Below, piece by piece: positions 18,120 to 26,497 of a stretch of DNA of 64,000 bases. This stretch comes from an uncultured Clostridia bacterium (GTDB lineage Bacteria > Bacillota > Clostridia > Christensenellales > Aristaeellaceae): NCBI GenBank assembly GCA_934631025.1, contig CAKTXR010000008.1:1-64000 (forward strand), given 5' to 3'. The first letter of the stretch is position 1; each line of letters opens with the position of its first letter. Below the pieces are notes generated by a model, which searched no databases, had not been told where the DNA came from, and worked only from the letters and a program-made list of their open reading frames with translations. The position numbers and the translations under genes were made by a program.

Positions 18120-19049
18120 ATGTACTATGTGGGCATTGACGTGGGCGGAACCAACCTGAAGGCCGGCGTTGTGGACGAGAACGGCCATATCATCGCCAAG
18201 GTGGACTGCCCGACCAGGGTCGAGCGCGGCCATGAGGCCGTCGTGGCGGACATGGCCAAGCTGGCGCTCAAGGCGATCGAAAAGTCCGGCGTTTCAATGG
18301 ACGAGGTGAAGTCGGTCGGCATCGGCATCCCCGGCATACTCGATCCGCGCACCGGCATCGTGCCGTTCTGCACCAATCTGGGCTGGCACAACGTGCCGCT
18401 GATCGAGCTGATGCAGAAGGACGTGCATAAGCCCATCTACGTCGACAACGACGCGACCGTGGCGACGCTGGCCGAGAACGTGGCGGGCGTGTCTGCCGGC
18501 GCGAAGAGCAGCGTGTTCCTGACGCTGGGCACCGGCGTGGGCGGCGGCGTGGTCATCGACGGCAAGGTCTATTCCGGCGCGCACGGCGTGGGCAGCGAGC
18601 TGGGCCACATGATCGTGGTCATCGACGGCGAGGAATGCACCTGCGGCAACAAGGGCTGCTGGGAGCGCTATGCCAGCGCCACCGCGCTCATCCGCATGGG
18701 CACCGAGGCCGCCAAGGCGCACCCCGAATCCGTGCTGAACGAGGCCAAGTCGATCTCCGCCAAGACGGTCGTGGACGCGGCCAAGGCGGGCGACAAGGCG
18801 GCCATGGAGGTGTTCGACCGCTACACCTACTATCTGGCGGTGGGCATCGTGAACATCATCAACTTCGTCGATCCGGAGATCATCGCCATCGGCGGCGGCG
18901 TGTCCGCGGCGGGCGAGTTCCTGATCAAGCCGGTGCGCGAGAAGCTCGCCAAGCTGGTGTTCTACAAGACCATGCCCTACGCGCGCGTCGAGCTGGCGAC
19001 GCTGGGCAACGACGCCGGCATCATCGGCGCGGCCATGCTGGGCAAGTAA
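18120..19049 (+). CDS. glcK: ROK-family glucokinase
   Basis: 309 residues. The phosphate-binding motif DVGGTNLKAG, the DNDATVATLAE segment, TGVGGG, and the zinc motif CTCGNKGCWE are typical of ROK glucokinases, which make glucose-6-phosphate from ATP and free glucose. An ATG at 18111 directly abuts the AGGGGAGG site, so the ATG at 18120 (9 bases away) is the better start. A terminator follows. Other hexoses are possible substrates. Confidence 0.9.
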   Translation: MYYVGIDVGGTNLKAGVVDENGHIIAKVDCPTRVERGHEAVVADMAKLALKAIEKSGVSMDEVKSVGIGIPGILDPRTGIVPFCTNLGWHNVPLIELMQKDVHKPIYVDNDATVATLAENVAGVSAGAKSSVFLTLGTGVGGGVVIDGKVYSGAHGVGSELGHMIVVIDGEECTCGNKGCWERYASATALIRMGTEAAKAHPESVLNEAKSISAKTVVDAAKAGDKAAMEVFDRYTYYLAVGIVNIINFVDPEIIAIGGGVSAAGEFLIKPVREKLAKLVFYKTMPYARVELATLGNDAGIIGAAMLGK

Positions 19050-19067
19050 GCCGCATCGCATTGCAGC

Positions 19068-19105
19068 AGCGGGGGAGGGCGAGCGCTCTCTCCCGCTTTG
19101 ATTTG
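19068..19105 (+). terminator. Terminator of glucokinase
   Basis: AGCGGGGGAG at 19068-19077 pairs with CTCTCCCGCT at 19088-19097 (one G-U), followed by TTGATTTG. Confidence 0.7.
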
Positions 19106-19159
19106 CCCAAAATGCCGAATTTGTGCCGCAATGCGCGCCGCGTTTTGCACGAGAATAAC

Positions 19160-19188
19160 TTGACGAAAAACGCTTTGTGGGGCATAAT
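19160..19188 (+). promoter_or_regulatory. Promoter 340 bases upstream of the DUF512 gene
   Basis: TTGACG at 19160-19165 and CATAAT at 19183-19188 with a 17-base spacer, preceding a long untranslated region. Confidence 0.65.
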
Positions 19189-19194
19189 ATTAGA

Positions 19195-19510
19195 TGTAAA
19201 ACTCTAGCATAAAGCCCCAGCTCTCGGTTTCAGGGCGGCTGTTTCCGCGCCGGAGGGGCGGCTCAGCATATGCGCGGCGGAACCGTCGGCGCATGGGCAG
19301 ACCGTCACGCGGGAAGTCCGAATGGACAGAGCGCTGAAGCTGTCCCTGAGCTGTTCGCCCTGAAGCAGGCTCGGGCGAACAGCGCCGCGCCGCCGAACGG
19401 TTCCTGCGCCTTCTCCATTCGAGGAGCTTCGGCGAGAGGAAAACCTCGCGCGCATTATCCTCGTTTCACGCTTAAATGCGCGAGCAGACGATCAAAGACC
19501 ATCAATCAAT
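19195..19510 (+). ncRNA. Candidate structured leader or small RNA
   Basis: Roughly 315 bases between a promoter and the ribosome site of the DUF512 gene. Several hairpins are visible: GGACAG/CTGTCC around 19321-19347, a perfect ten-base stem CTGTTCGCCC/GGGCGAACAG around 19350-19385, CTCC/GGAG around 19413-19430, and GAGG-AAAA-CCTC around 19436-19447. I do not recognise a known riboswitch, T-box, 6S, SRP, tmRNA or RNase P signature. No credible ORF fills it. It could be a 5' leader that regulates the DUF512-der-plsY genes, or an independent RNA. Confidence 0.35.
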
Positions 19511-19525
19511 CGGAAAGGACGCGCC

Positions 19526-20848
19526 ATGCCGCATAAGATCATCGCCGTTGAGGCGGGCAGCATCGCCGATCAGCTGGGGATTCGCCCCGGCGACAGCCTT
19601 GTGACCATCAACGGGAAAAAAATCATCGACTGGATCGACTATCAGGCCTTTTGCAGCGAGGAGGAGATCGATCTCGTCACCGAGCGAGACGGCGAGGAGA
19701 TCGAATATTCGCTCGAAAAGGACGAATGGGAGCCGCTGGGGCTGACGTTCGATTCTCAGCTGCTGACAAAGGTGCGCGAGTGCGTCAATCGCTGCGCGTT
19801 CTGCTTCGTCGATCAGCTGCCCGATCATGTGCGGCCGTCGCTGCGCGTCAAGGACGACGACTGGCGGCTGTCGCTGATGATGGGCAACTTCGTCACGATG
19901 ACCAACGTGAGCGACAGGGAGCTGGAGCGCATCATCGCGCGGCACGCTTCGCCGCTGTATATCTCCGTCCACACCACCAATCCCGAGCTGCGCGCGCGCC
20001 TCCTGGATCAGCCGCTGGCCGCCAAGATCATGAAGCAGCTGCACAGGCTGGCGGAGGGCGGCATATCGTTCCACACGCAGGCGGTGCTCTGCCCGGGGCT
20101 GAACGACGGCGCGGAGCTGGAGCGCATGATCAACGATCTCTCGGCGCTCTGGCCGATGTGCCAGTCCATGGCGATCGTGCCGGTCGGGCTGACGGGACAC
20201 CGCGAGGGGCTGTTCCCGCTGCACAAATACAGCCGCGACGAGGCGCGCGCCGTGATGGACATGGCGCAGAAATATCAGAAGAAGTTCATGAGGGAGTTCG
20301 ACACGCCGTTCGTGCTGCCCTCGGACGAGTTCTATCTGGCCGCGGACATTCCGCTGCCGCCTGATTCGTTCTATGAGGACTATTCGCAGATCGAGAACGG
20401 CATCGGCATGATGCGGCTCTTGCAAACAGAGTTCGACGAGGCGTATGAGGAGATAGAACTCACGCGCGCGCAGCCTGCGTCCGTGCTGATCGCCACGGGC
20501 ACGTCGGCCGCGCCGTTCATGCGGGAGCTGATGCGCGCGCATCCCGTGCCGAACGTGACTGTGAAGGTGCTGGCGATCGAAAACGGCTTTTTCGGGCCGG
20601 AGGTGACGGTCGCGGGGCTGCTGACCGGCGGGGACATCATCCGCGCGACGAAGGATTTGAGCGCCGACCGCGTGCTGATTACGGAGTGTATGCTGCGCGA
20701 CGACGAGGATGTGTTTCTGGACGACAGGACGCTTGACGAGGTGCAGGCGGCCATCGGCAAGCCGCTGATCAAGGTGGGGCGGCGCGGCGACGAGCTGCTG
20801 CGCGCGATCATGAATGTCGACATGGACGCGCCGAGGGATCAGCTCTAA
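19526..20848 (+). CDS. DUF512 family protein with PDZ and radical-SAM-like cysteine motif
   Basis: 440 residues. An N-terminal PDZ-like domain (about 1-65, AGSIADQLGIRPGDSLVTING) is followed by a CxxxCxxC cluster (CVNRCAFC, about residues 90-97) and a radical-SAM-like barrel, then the DUF512 region. The family is widespread in Clostridia beside der and plsY, as here; its biochemical role is not established. GGAAAGGA precedes the start. A repeat block separates it from der, whereas in relatives the genes are normally adjacent. Confidence 0.85.
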   Translation: MPHKIIAVEAGSIADQLGIRPGDSLVTINGKKIIDWIDYQAFCSEEEIDLVTERDGEEIEYSLEKDEWEPLGLTFDSQLLTKVRECVNRCAFCFVDQLPDHVRPSLRVKDDDWRLSLMMGNFVTMTNVSDRELERIIARHASPLYISVHTTNPELRARLLDQPLAAKIMKQLHRLAEGGISFHTQAVLCPGLNDGAELERMINDLSALWPMCQSMAIVPVGLTGHREGLFPLHKYSRDEARAVMDMAQKYQKKFMREFDTPFVLPSDEFYLAADIPLPPDSFYEDYSQIENGIGMMRLLQTEFDEAYEEIELTRAQPASVLIATGTSAAPFMRELMRAHPVPNVTVKVLAIENGFFGPEVTVAGLLTGGDIIRATKDLSADRVLITECMLRDDEDVFLDDRTLDEVQAAIGKPLIKVGRRGDELLRAIMNVDMDAPRDQL

Positions 20849-20906
20849 TGGCCGCGTAATGCGTACAAGCCCTCCCCGCGTGAAGCGCACTCACGCCGCG
20901 AATCAA

Positions 20907-21650
20907 ATGAAGAGAGTCCAGAGAGCCAATGGCTCTTTGGCGCAGGTTTGGGGGCGCGCAGCCCCCAACGAACTCCCCGCGGAAAACACTGCAAAGCCAA
21001 TGCGCCCGCGCAAAGGCGCACAAAGGCCGCGCCGCCAGCCTCGTTCCTTCGTAACCCCGTCTCTCGTCCTCCGCGTCCCCGGTAACCCCGTCGGGATCGC
21101 CACAAAGAAACGGACAAACCCGAAGTGAACCCACAAAGCCCGATAACCGCACGGCAATTCGAGAACGCTCTAAAGGCGATCCCGACCCGGCGGAATAGGA
21201 ACGCAAGATACCGCAAGCCGTCTCTCTTTTCCTGACAAAGGAAAAGAGACAGGCGTGAACCGAACGCCAGACATCCCAACAGAACCGCACGGCAGGCGTG
21301 AACCGAACGCAAGACATCCCAACAGAACCGCACGGCAGGCGTGAACCGAACGCCAAACATCCCAACAGAACCGCACGGCAGGCGTGAACCGAACGCAAGA
21401 CATTCCAGCAGAACCGCATGACAGGCGTGAACCAAACGCGAAACACCGCGATAGAACCGCATCGCCGGATAAGCTCGTTCCCCAAATTCCGAATTGCGCA
21501 TTCCGCATTCCGAATTGCCCCAACCGTTCTCCCGCGCGCACAGACGCTTCTGCCGGAACTATAACCGGCCGGCACAAACGCCGCGCCGGCGCACAATTCA
21601 CGATCCTGCGAAATGAACCGGCGCATCGCCGCGTCAGCGCGGAATAACAT
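20907..21650 (-). repeat. Composite repeat, copy 4 (D-C-B-A, reversed), inserted between DUF512 gene and der
   Basis: On the plus strand: D (20907-21045), C (21055-21255), B (21250-21470) and A (21530-21650). Between B and A lies a short AT-palindromic word, ATTCCGAATTGCGCATTCCG, at about 21485-21515 that recurs at 54870-54903. Module C again contains the GTCGGGATCGCC inverted repeat and the CTCTTTTCC/GGAAAAGAG hairpin. It accounts for nearly all of the gap to der. Confidence 0.85.
21250..21465. repeat. Tandem array of 43-bp units (module B), 5 copies
   Basis: Units begin at 21250, 21293, 21336, 21379 and 21422. The exact period is 43 bases, compared with mostly 42 at 301-545, because GTGAACCGAACG replaces GTGATCGAACG. 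A 43-base period shifts reading frame at every unit, which argues against coding. Confidence 0.88.
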
Positions 21651-21795
21651 AATTCCCCAATGGAACCGGCACAGCCGACACAGACTCAGAATCGAAATCC
21701 CCGCGCGGAACCTAAAACCCCCGCGCGTACACAATAACTCATCTATAAAAAAGAAAGGAATCGGAGCAAACGCGCTCCGAGGAGGTGCAGGACAT

Positions 21796-23130
21796 ATGGC
21801 AAAACCGCTCGTGGCCATCGTGGGACGGCCGAACGTCGGCAAATCGACGTTCTTCAATAAAATGGCGGGACGGCGCGTCGCCATCGTCGAGGACACGCCG
21901 GGCGTGACGCGCGACCGCGTGTACGCCGACTGCGAATGGCAGAACTACCGCTTTACAATGATCGATACCGGCGGCATCGACCCCACAAGCGACGATCCGC
22001 TGCTCCAGCAGATGCGGCGGCAGGCAGAAATCGCCATCGAGACCTGCGACGTGATCCTGTTCTTCGTCGACGGACGGCAGGGACTCACCGCCGACGACGA
22101 AACCGTCGCCGATATGCTCCGCCGCGCCGGAAAGCCGGTCATGCTGGTGGTCAATAAGATCGACAACGTGGGCATGGAGAGCGAAATCTACGATTTCTAT
22201 CAGCTCGGTCTGGGCGACCCGATCGGCATTTCCAGCGTCAATATGCTCAACTTCGGCGATCTGCTCGAGGAGCTGTGCAGGCACTTCCCCGAGCCGGACG
22301 AAGAGGAGGACCCCGACGCGCCGGTGCAGATCGCCGTGGTCGGCCGCCCCAACGTGGGCAAAAGCTCGCTGGTCAACCGCATGCTGGGCGAGGAGCGCGT
22401 CATGGTCAGCGACATCGCCGGCACGACGCGCGACGCGATCGACACCCGCTTCACCGACGAAATCGGCGAGGAGTATATCCTCATCGATACCGCCGGCATC
22501 CGCAAGCGCAAGTCGATCGAATATCAGTCGCTCGAACGCTATTCCATCGTGCGGTCGCTGGCCGCCATTGATCGCTGCGACGTGGCGCTGCTGCTCATCG
22601 ACGCGCAGCAGGGCGTGACCGAGCAGGACAGCAAAATCGCGGGCTATATCGACGAGCAGGGCAAGGCCGCCGTCATCATCGTCAATAAATGGGACGCGAT
22701 TGAAAAGGAAACCGGCACCATGGAGGAGCAGGTCAAGAAGATCCGCGAGGGGCTTAAATTCATGGCCTACGCGCCGATACTGTTCATCTCCGCGCTCACC
22801 GGCCAGCGCGTGAATCGCGTGATCGACGCGGTGCGCAACGCCCACGCGCAGGCCACGCGCCGCATTACCACCGGCCTGCTCAACGACATACTCACCGACG
22901 CGCAGGCCGCGCTCCAGCCGCCCTCGACCAGCGGCCGCCGGCTCAAGATCTACTACGTTACGCAGCAGCAGATCAAGCCGCCGACGTTCGTGTTCTTTAT
23001 CAACGACCAGAAGCTCATGCACTTCTCGTATGAGCGCTATCTGGAAAATCAGTTCCGCAAGGCGTTCGGCTTTGAAGGCACGCCGCTGCGCTTCATCATG
23101 CGCGAGCGGGGTACGGACAAGCAGGAGTGA
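21796..23130 (+). CDS. der: Ribosome-assembly GTPase Der (EngA)
   Basis: 444 residues with two tandem GTPase domains: GRPNVGKST near residue 10 and GRPNVGKSS near residue 183, each with its DTPG/DTAG and NKxD motifs (NKID, NKWD). A KH-like C-terminal domain follows. Der is essential for 50S ribosomal subunit maturation. An in-frame ATG at 21613 lies in repeat sequence; the start at 21796 follows GAGGAGGTG and begins with the family N-terminus MAKPLVAIVG. plsY follows 24 bases downstream. Confidence 0.97.
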   Translation: MAKPLVAIVGRPNVGKSTFFNKMAGRRVAIVEDTPGVTRDRVYADCEWQNYRFTMIDTGGIDPTSDDPLLQQMRRQAEIAIETCDVILFFVDGRQGLTADDETVADMLRRAGKPVMLVVNKIDNVGMESEIYDFYQLGLGDPIGISSVNMLNFGDLLEELCRHFPEPDEEEDPDAPVQIAVVGRPNVGKSSLVNRMLGEERVMVSDIAGTTRDAIDTRFTDEIGEEYILIDTAGIRKRKSIEYQSLERYSIVRSLAAIDRCDVALLLIDAQQGVTEQDSKIAGYIDEQGKAAVIIVNKWDAIEKETGTMEEQVKKIREGLKFMAYAPILFISALTGQRVNRVIDAVRNAHAQATRRITTGLLNDILTDAQAALQPPSTSGRRLKIYYVTQQQIKPPTFVFFINDQKLMHFSYERYLENQFRKAFGFEGTPLRFIMRERGTDKQE

Positions 23131-23154
23131 TTTCCCTGAAGGAGGGATAAGGCA

Positions 23155-23787
23155 ATGGCAATCGTTAAGGGTATTCTGATCGCAGTGATCGCGTATTTTC
23201 TGGGCAATATCTCGACAGGGCTGCTCGTCGGCAAGGCGGTCGGCCACATCGACATCCGCAAGACCGGCAGCGGCAACGCCGGCACGACCAACGTCATGCG
23301 CACGCTGGGCTGGTTCCCCTCCGTGCTGACGCTGCTGGGCGATGTGCTCAAGGCCGTGATCGCCGTGGCCATCGGCGGCGCGCTGCTGGGCGAGACGGGC
23401 AAATATATCGCCGGCGTGGCGGTGCTGCTGGGTCACAACTGGCCGGTGTGCTTCGGCTTTAAGGGCGGCAAGGGCATGGCTTCGTCGCTGGGCATCATAC
23501 TGGCCACGGAGCCGCTGCTGGCGCTGGCGCTCTTCCTCATTCAGGTGGTCATCCTCGTGGCGACGCGCTATATGTCGGTCGCATCGCTCTGCACCGCCGT
23601 GCTCTATCCGCTGCTCGTCATCATATTCCATCACGGCAATGTGGGCTATGTGGTGTTCTCGATCATCGTGGGCGCGCTGGCCGTGTTCAGCCACCGCGCG
23701 AACATCAGGCGGCTGATGAGCCATACGGAGAACAAGCTGGACTTCTCCAAGATCACCCAGCTGAGCAAAAAGCTGCATAAAAAGTGA
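23155..23787 (+). CDS. plsY: Glycerol-3-phosphate acyltransferase PlsY
   Basis: 210 residues, multi-pass membrane protein. Conserved motifs are GSGNAGTTNVMRTLG (about 37-51) and HNWPVCFGFKGGKGMASSLG (about 97-116). PlsY acylates glycerol-3-phosphate using acyl-phosphate, the first step of phospholipid synthesis. GAAGGAGGG precedes the start. It is co-directional with der, 24 bases apart; der-plsY is a common clostridial pair. Confidence 0.95.
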   Translation: MAIVKGILIAVIAYFLGNISTGLLVGKAVGHIDIRKTGSGNAGTTNVMRTLGWFPSVLTLLGDVLKAVIAVAIGGALLGETGKYIAGVAVLLGHNWPVCFGFKGGKGMASSLGIILATEPLLALALFLIQVVILVATRYMSVASLCTAVLYPLLVIIFHHGNVGYVVFSIIVGALAVFSHRANIRRLMSHTENKLDFSKITQLSKKLHKK

Positions 23788-23795
23788 AAAAAAGA

Positions 23796-23832
23796 CAGGC
23801 TTCGCTGCGTTTTCCGGCGGAGCCTGCTTTGA
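23796..23832 (+). terminator. Possible hairpin after plsY
   Basis: CAGGCTTCGCTG pairs with CGGCGGAGCCTG with several G-U pairs. There is no clear T run, so it may be an attenuating or processing hairpin and not a full terminator. Confidence 0.4.
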
Positions 23833-23849
23833 ATGGAGGGTATTTTGAC

Positions 23850-25241
23850 ATGATCGGATGCACAACATGGAGCTATGCGCCCTATAAGCCGTTTTTCTTC
23901 GAGACCGGCGACATCTATCTCTGCCGCCTTGCGCCGGGCAAAACGAGCATCCACTGCGAGTGGCTGGGCGACGCGGGCGTGAGCTACGACGTGATGCTGC
24001 GCATCGAGGGGCGGGGTGCGTTTAAGCGCGCCGCGACGGTCGCCGTGCCCGAGGTCACGATCGACGGCCTGAAGCCCGAGACCGATTACGAGCTGTATGT
24101 CTGCGCCGGCGAAAAGAAGAGCCGCGTCCGGCTGTTCCGCACGGGGGACGCGGTCGGCACGGTGGTCAACTATCTGCATCCGCGCGACGACGCGTACGCC
24201 TTCTCCGGCCATTATCTGTGCTCGCCCTCGATGGTGCGCCATCCGGACGGCTATCTGCTCACGGCGATGGATCTGTTCTCGGGCAATCTGCCGCAGAATT
24301 TGACGCTGATATTCCGCTCGGACGACGACGGCGCGAGCTGGCACTATGTCAGCGAGCTGTATCCCTGCTTCTGGGGCAAGATGTTCATCCATAAGGGCGA
24401 ATTGTATATGCTCTCCTGCTCGACCGAGTACGGCGATCTGCTGATCGGCAAGAGCACCGACGGCGGCCGCACGTTCAGCGCGCCGGTGACGCTGCTGCGC
24501 GGCTCGAACGGCAAAAACGGCGAAGCCGGCGTCCACAAAAATCCTCAGCCGCCGATTTACTATAAAGGCCGTCTCTACGGCACGCTCGAGTGGGGCTCGT
24601 GGGGCCGCGGCTATCACGCGCCCATGGTCATGAGCGCCGACGTAAGCGCCGATCTGCTCGATCCGGCTTCGTGGCACTTCACGCCGCCGCTCAGGTACGA
24701 TCCCAGCTGGCCGGGCGTGGGCGAGGGGCCGAGCACCGGCAACATCGAGGGCACGCTGGCCGTCGCGCCGGACGGAAATCTCTACAACATCATGCGCTAC
24801 GACATGAGCCGCTGCACGCCCAATTACGGGCTGGCGCTGGCCTACCGCGTCAATACCGACGATCCCGACGCGCCGCTGGCCTACGATCACGCCATCCGTC
24901 TGCCCGGCAACCACTCGAAATTCACCATCCGCCGCGACGATGTGACCGGCAAGTACGTCTGCCTGCTCACGCGCATACTGGACGAGCACTGCGCGGGCAA
25001 CCGCAATCTGCTCTCGCTGATGGTCTCGGACGATCTGGAGAACTGGCGCGTCGCGGCCGATCTGATCGACAGGCGCGACGAGGATCCGCGCTTCATCGGC
25101 TTCCAGTACGTCGACTATTTCATCGAGGGCGACGATCTGATATACGTCTGCCGCACGGCGATGAACGGCGCGCACAGCTTCCACGACAGCAACTATCAGA
25201 CGTTCCACCGCGTGAAGAACTTCCGCGCGCTGCTCGGATAA
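23850..25241 (+). CDS. Second sialidase-fold (Asp-box) protein with N-terminal beta domain
   Basis: 463 residues. Residues about 1-100 resemble a fibronectin-like domain (VTIDGLKPETDYELYVCAG). The rest is a propeller with Asp boxes SDDDGASW and STDGGRTF. No signal peptide is present, so cytoplasmic. The upstream ATG at 23784 would place 22 residues across a hairpin; GGAGGG at 23835-23840 favours 23850. It may release a terminal sugar from imported oligosaccharides, but activity is not assignable. A convergent SGNH gene shares its terminator. Confidence 0.72.
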   Translation: MIGCTTWSYAPYKPFFFETGDIYLCRLAPGKTSIHCEWLGDAGVSYDVMLRIEGRGAFKRAATVAVPEVTIDGLKPETDYELYVCAGEKKSRVRLFRTGDAVGTVVNYLHPRDDAYAFSGHYLCSPSMVRHPDGYLLTAMDLFSGNLPQNLTLIFRSDDDGASWHYVSELYPCFWGKMFIHKGELYMLSCSTEYGDLLIGKSTDGGRTFSAPVTLLRGSNGKNGEAGVHKNPQPPIYYKGRLYGTLEWGSWGRGYHAPMVMSADVSADLLDPASWHFTPPLRYDPSWPGVGEGPSTGNIEGTLAVAPDGNLYNIMRYDMSRCTPNYGLALAYRVNTDDPDAPLAYDHAIRLPGNHSKFTIRRDDVTGKYVCLLTRILDEHCAGNRNLLSLMVSDDLENWRVAADLIDRRDEDPRFIGFQYVDYFIEGDDLIYVCRTAMNGAHSFHDSNYQTFHRVKNFRALLG

Positions 25242-25254
25242 GCGCGCAAAACAG

Positions 25255-25293
25255 CGCCCCGCCGCCCTCGAACGTGAGGACGGCGGGGCGTTC
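25255..25293. terminator. Bidirectional terminator
   Basis: CGCCCCGCCG at 25255-25264 pairs with CGGCGGGGCG at 25281-25290, extended by CCTC/GAGG, followed by TTCT. It lies between convergent genes. Confidence 0.75.
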
Positions 25294-25297
25294 TATG

Positions 25298-26293
25298 TCA
25301 TTTCTCTTCGTCGATGATCGCCTTCAGCGCGGGGATGAGGTGCTCCGCGACGATCTTATGCCCGCCGCGCAGGGGATGCAGCGGCTCGGCGGGAATCCAC
25401 ACGCCGCCGTTTATGAAATGCACCGTGCGGCCGTGCTCTTCGGAGTACGCCCTGCACAGCGCCTCCAGCTCGGCGGCATACGCGCCGCAGAACGGACTGA
25501 GCGCCGCCAGCACGGCGCGGGGATGCTTCTCGGCGATCACGTCCAGCAGCGCCTCGTATCCGGCGAGGTATTTCTCCGCGCCCGCGCCGCGATCGTTCGC
25601 GCCGTGATTGATGACGACGTAATCGGGCTCTTCGCCGGCATAGGGCACGCCGTCGTAGACGAACGGATAGGCCGAGGCCGCCTTCACCACGCCGCCGCAG
25701 CCGCCGCGCGTCGCGCCCACAGCGCCGTAGCCCATCATGATCGGGCGCAGATTCAGCGCCTCGGCGGTCAGCCAGCCGTAGGTCGCGGTCACGTCGTCCT
25801 GATAGACGCGGTTGTGCTGATCCCAGGTGTAGGCGGGCTTTTCGGCATAGTTCGCGTCGATCAGCACGCCCTCGGTGATGGAATCGCCCACAAACTCGAC
25901 GATCTTACGGTCGTCCGCGGGCAGCACGCCGCGCTCCTCAACCTCGATGCCGACAAGCGCCGTCCGCCCGACCAGCGGCTGGAACCAGCGCGGCTGCATC
26001 TCGACCGAGCCCTTCAAAATGACGCGCGCGACGTGATTGGCGTCCGCGTCCTTCGCGAACACGCGCAGATACTGATCGAGCGGCGCTTCCACGCGGCTCT
26101 CGCCGTCGATTTCGACGTACAGATGCGGATAGGGCGCGGCGTTGAGCGTCACGTCAAAGTGCATCACGGCCACGCGCCCCTTAAAGGCGAACTCGAAATA
26201 CGAGCCGTTGGCGGTCGCCGTGGCGCAGTCGGGGTTGTTACGGCTCCAGCGGCCGGTCAGCCGCACGGCGGGATCGTTCCATTTGAGCAGCAT
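25298..26293 (-). CDS. SGNH/GDSL esterase with N-terminal beta-sandwich
   Basis: 331 residues. An N-terminal jelly-roll-like domain (about 1-120) is followed by an SGNH hydrolase domain: nucleophile GDSIT (about 134-138), NHGAND (oxyanion Asn) and the late HPLRGGH bearing the catalytic His. The layout matches CE2-like carbohydrate deacetylases. No signal peptide, so it probably deacetylates imported oligosaccharides. Ribosome site AGGAGT precedes the start. The FGGY kinase lies 204 bases upstream on the same strand. Confidence 0.8.
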   Translation of the reverse strand: MLLKWNDPAVRLTGRWSRNNPDCATATANGSYFEFAFKGRVAVMHFDVTLNAAPYPHLYVEIDGESRVEAPLDQYLRVFAKDADANHVARVILKGSVEMQPRWFQPLVGRTALVGIEVEERGVLPADDRKIVEFVGDSITEGVLIDANYAEKPAYTWDQHNRVYQDDVTATYGWLTAEALNLRPIMMGYGAVGATRGGCGGVVKAASAYPFVYDGVPYAGEEPDYVVINHGANDRGAGAEKYLAGYEALLDVIAEKHPRAVLAALSPFCGAYAAELEALCRAYSEEHGRTVHFINGGVWIPAEPLHPLRGGHKIVAEHLIPALKAIIDEEK

Positions 26294-26497
26294 AGAAAAA
26301 ACACTCCTTTGTATCGCAAAAGTGCATGAGAAACGGGTGGGGGGAAGTTTATCGCGTCCGTCGCGGGAAGGTCAGAGAAAGCAAACGTCGTCCGTCGAGC
26401 CGCGCCGTGTGGGCAGCGCAATCAAGCTGCCGCAATCGCCGAACAACCGGCGTACAGTCCGCGTCTGAGCTGAAGCCCGACGCACATCGCGCGAAAC

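Noticed and set aside
19195..19510. T-box, 6S RNA, RNase P RNA or riboswitch in the DUF512 leader
   Set aside because: A GGCGGAACCGTC word faintly resembles a T-box sequence, but the specifier, AGAGAG and terminator/antiterminator arrangement are missing; conserved signatures of the other classes were not found. Kept only as an unclassified structured RNA.
20845..21501. 218-codon minus-strand ORF within composite repeat copy 4
   Set aside because: The frame shifts with each 43-base unit and the amino-acid words differ from those of equivalent ORFs at other loci; stop-poor GC-rich sequence explains it.
21613..21795. N-terminal extension of Der
   Set aside because: The extra 61 codons come from composite repeat and leader; the AGGAGG site and family start are at 21796.
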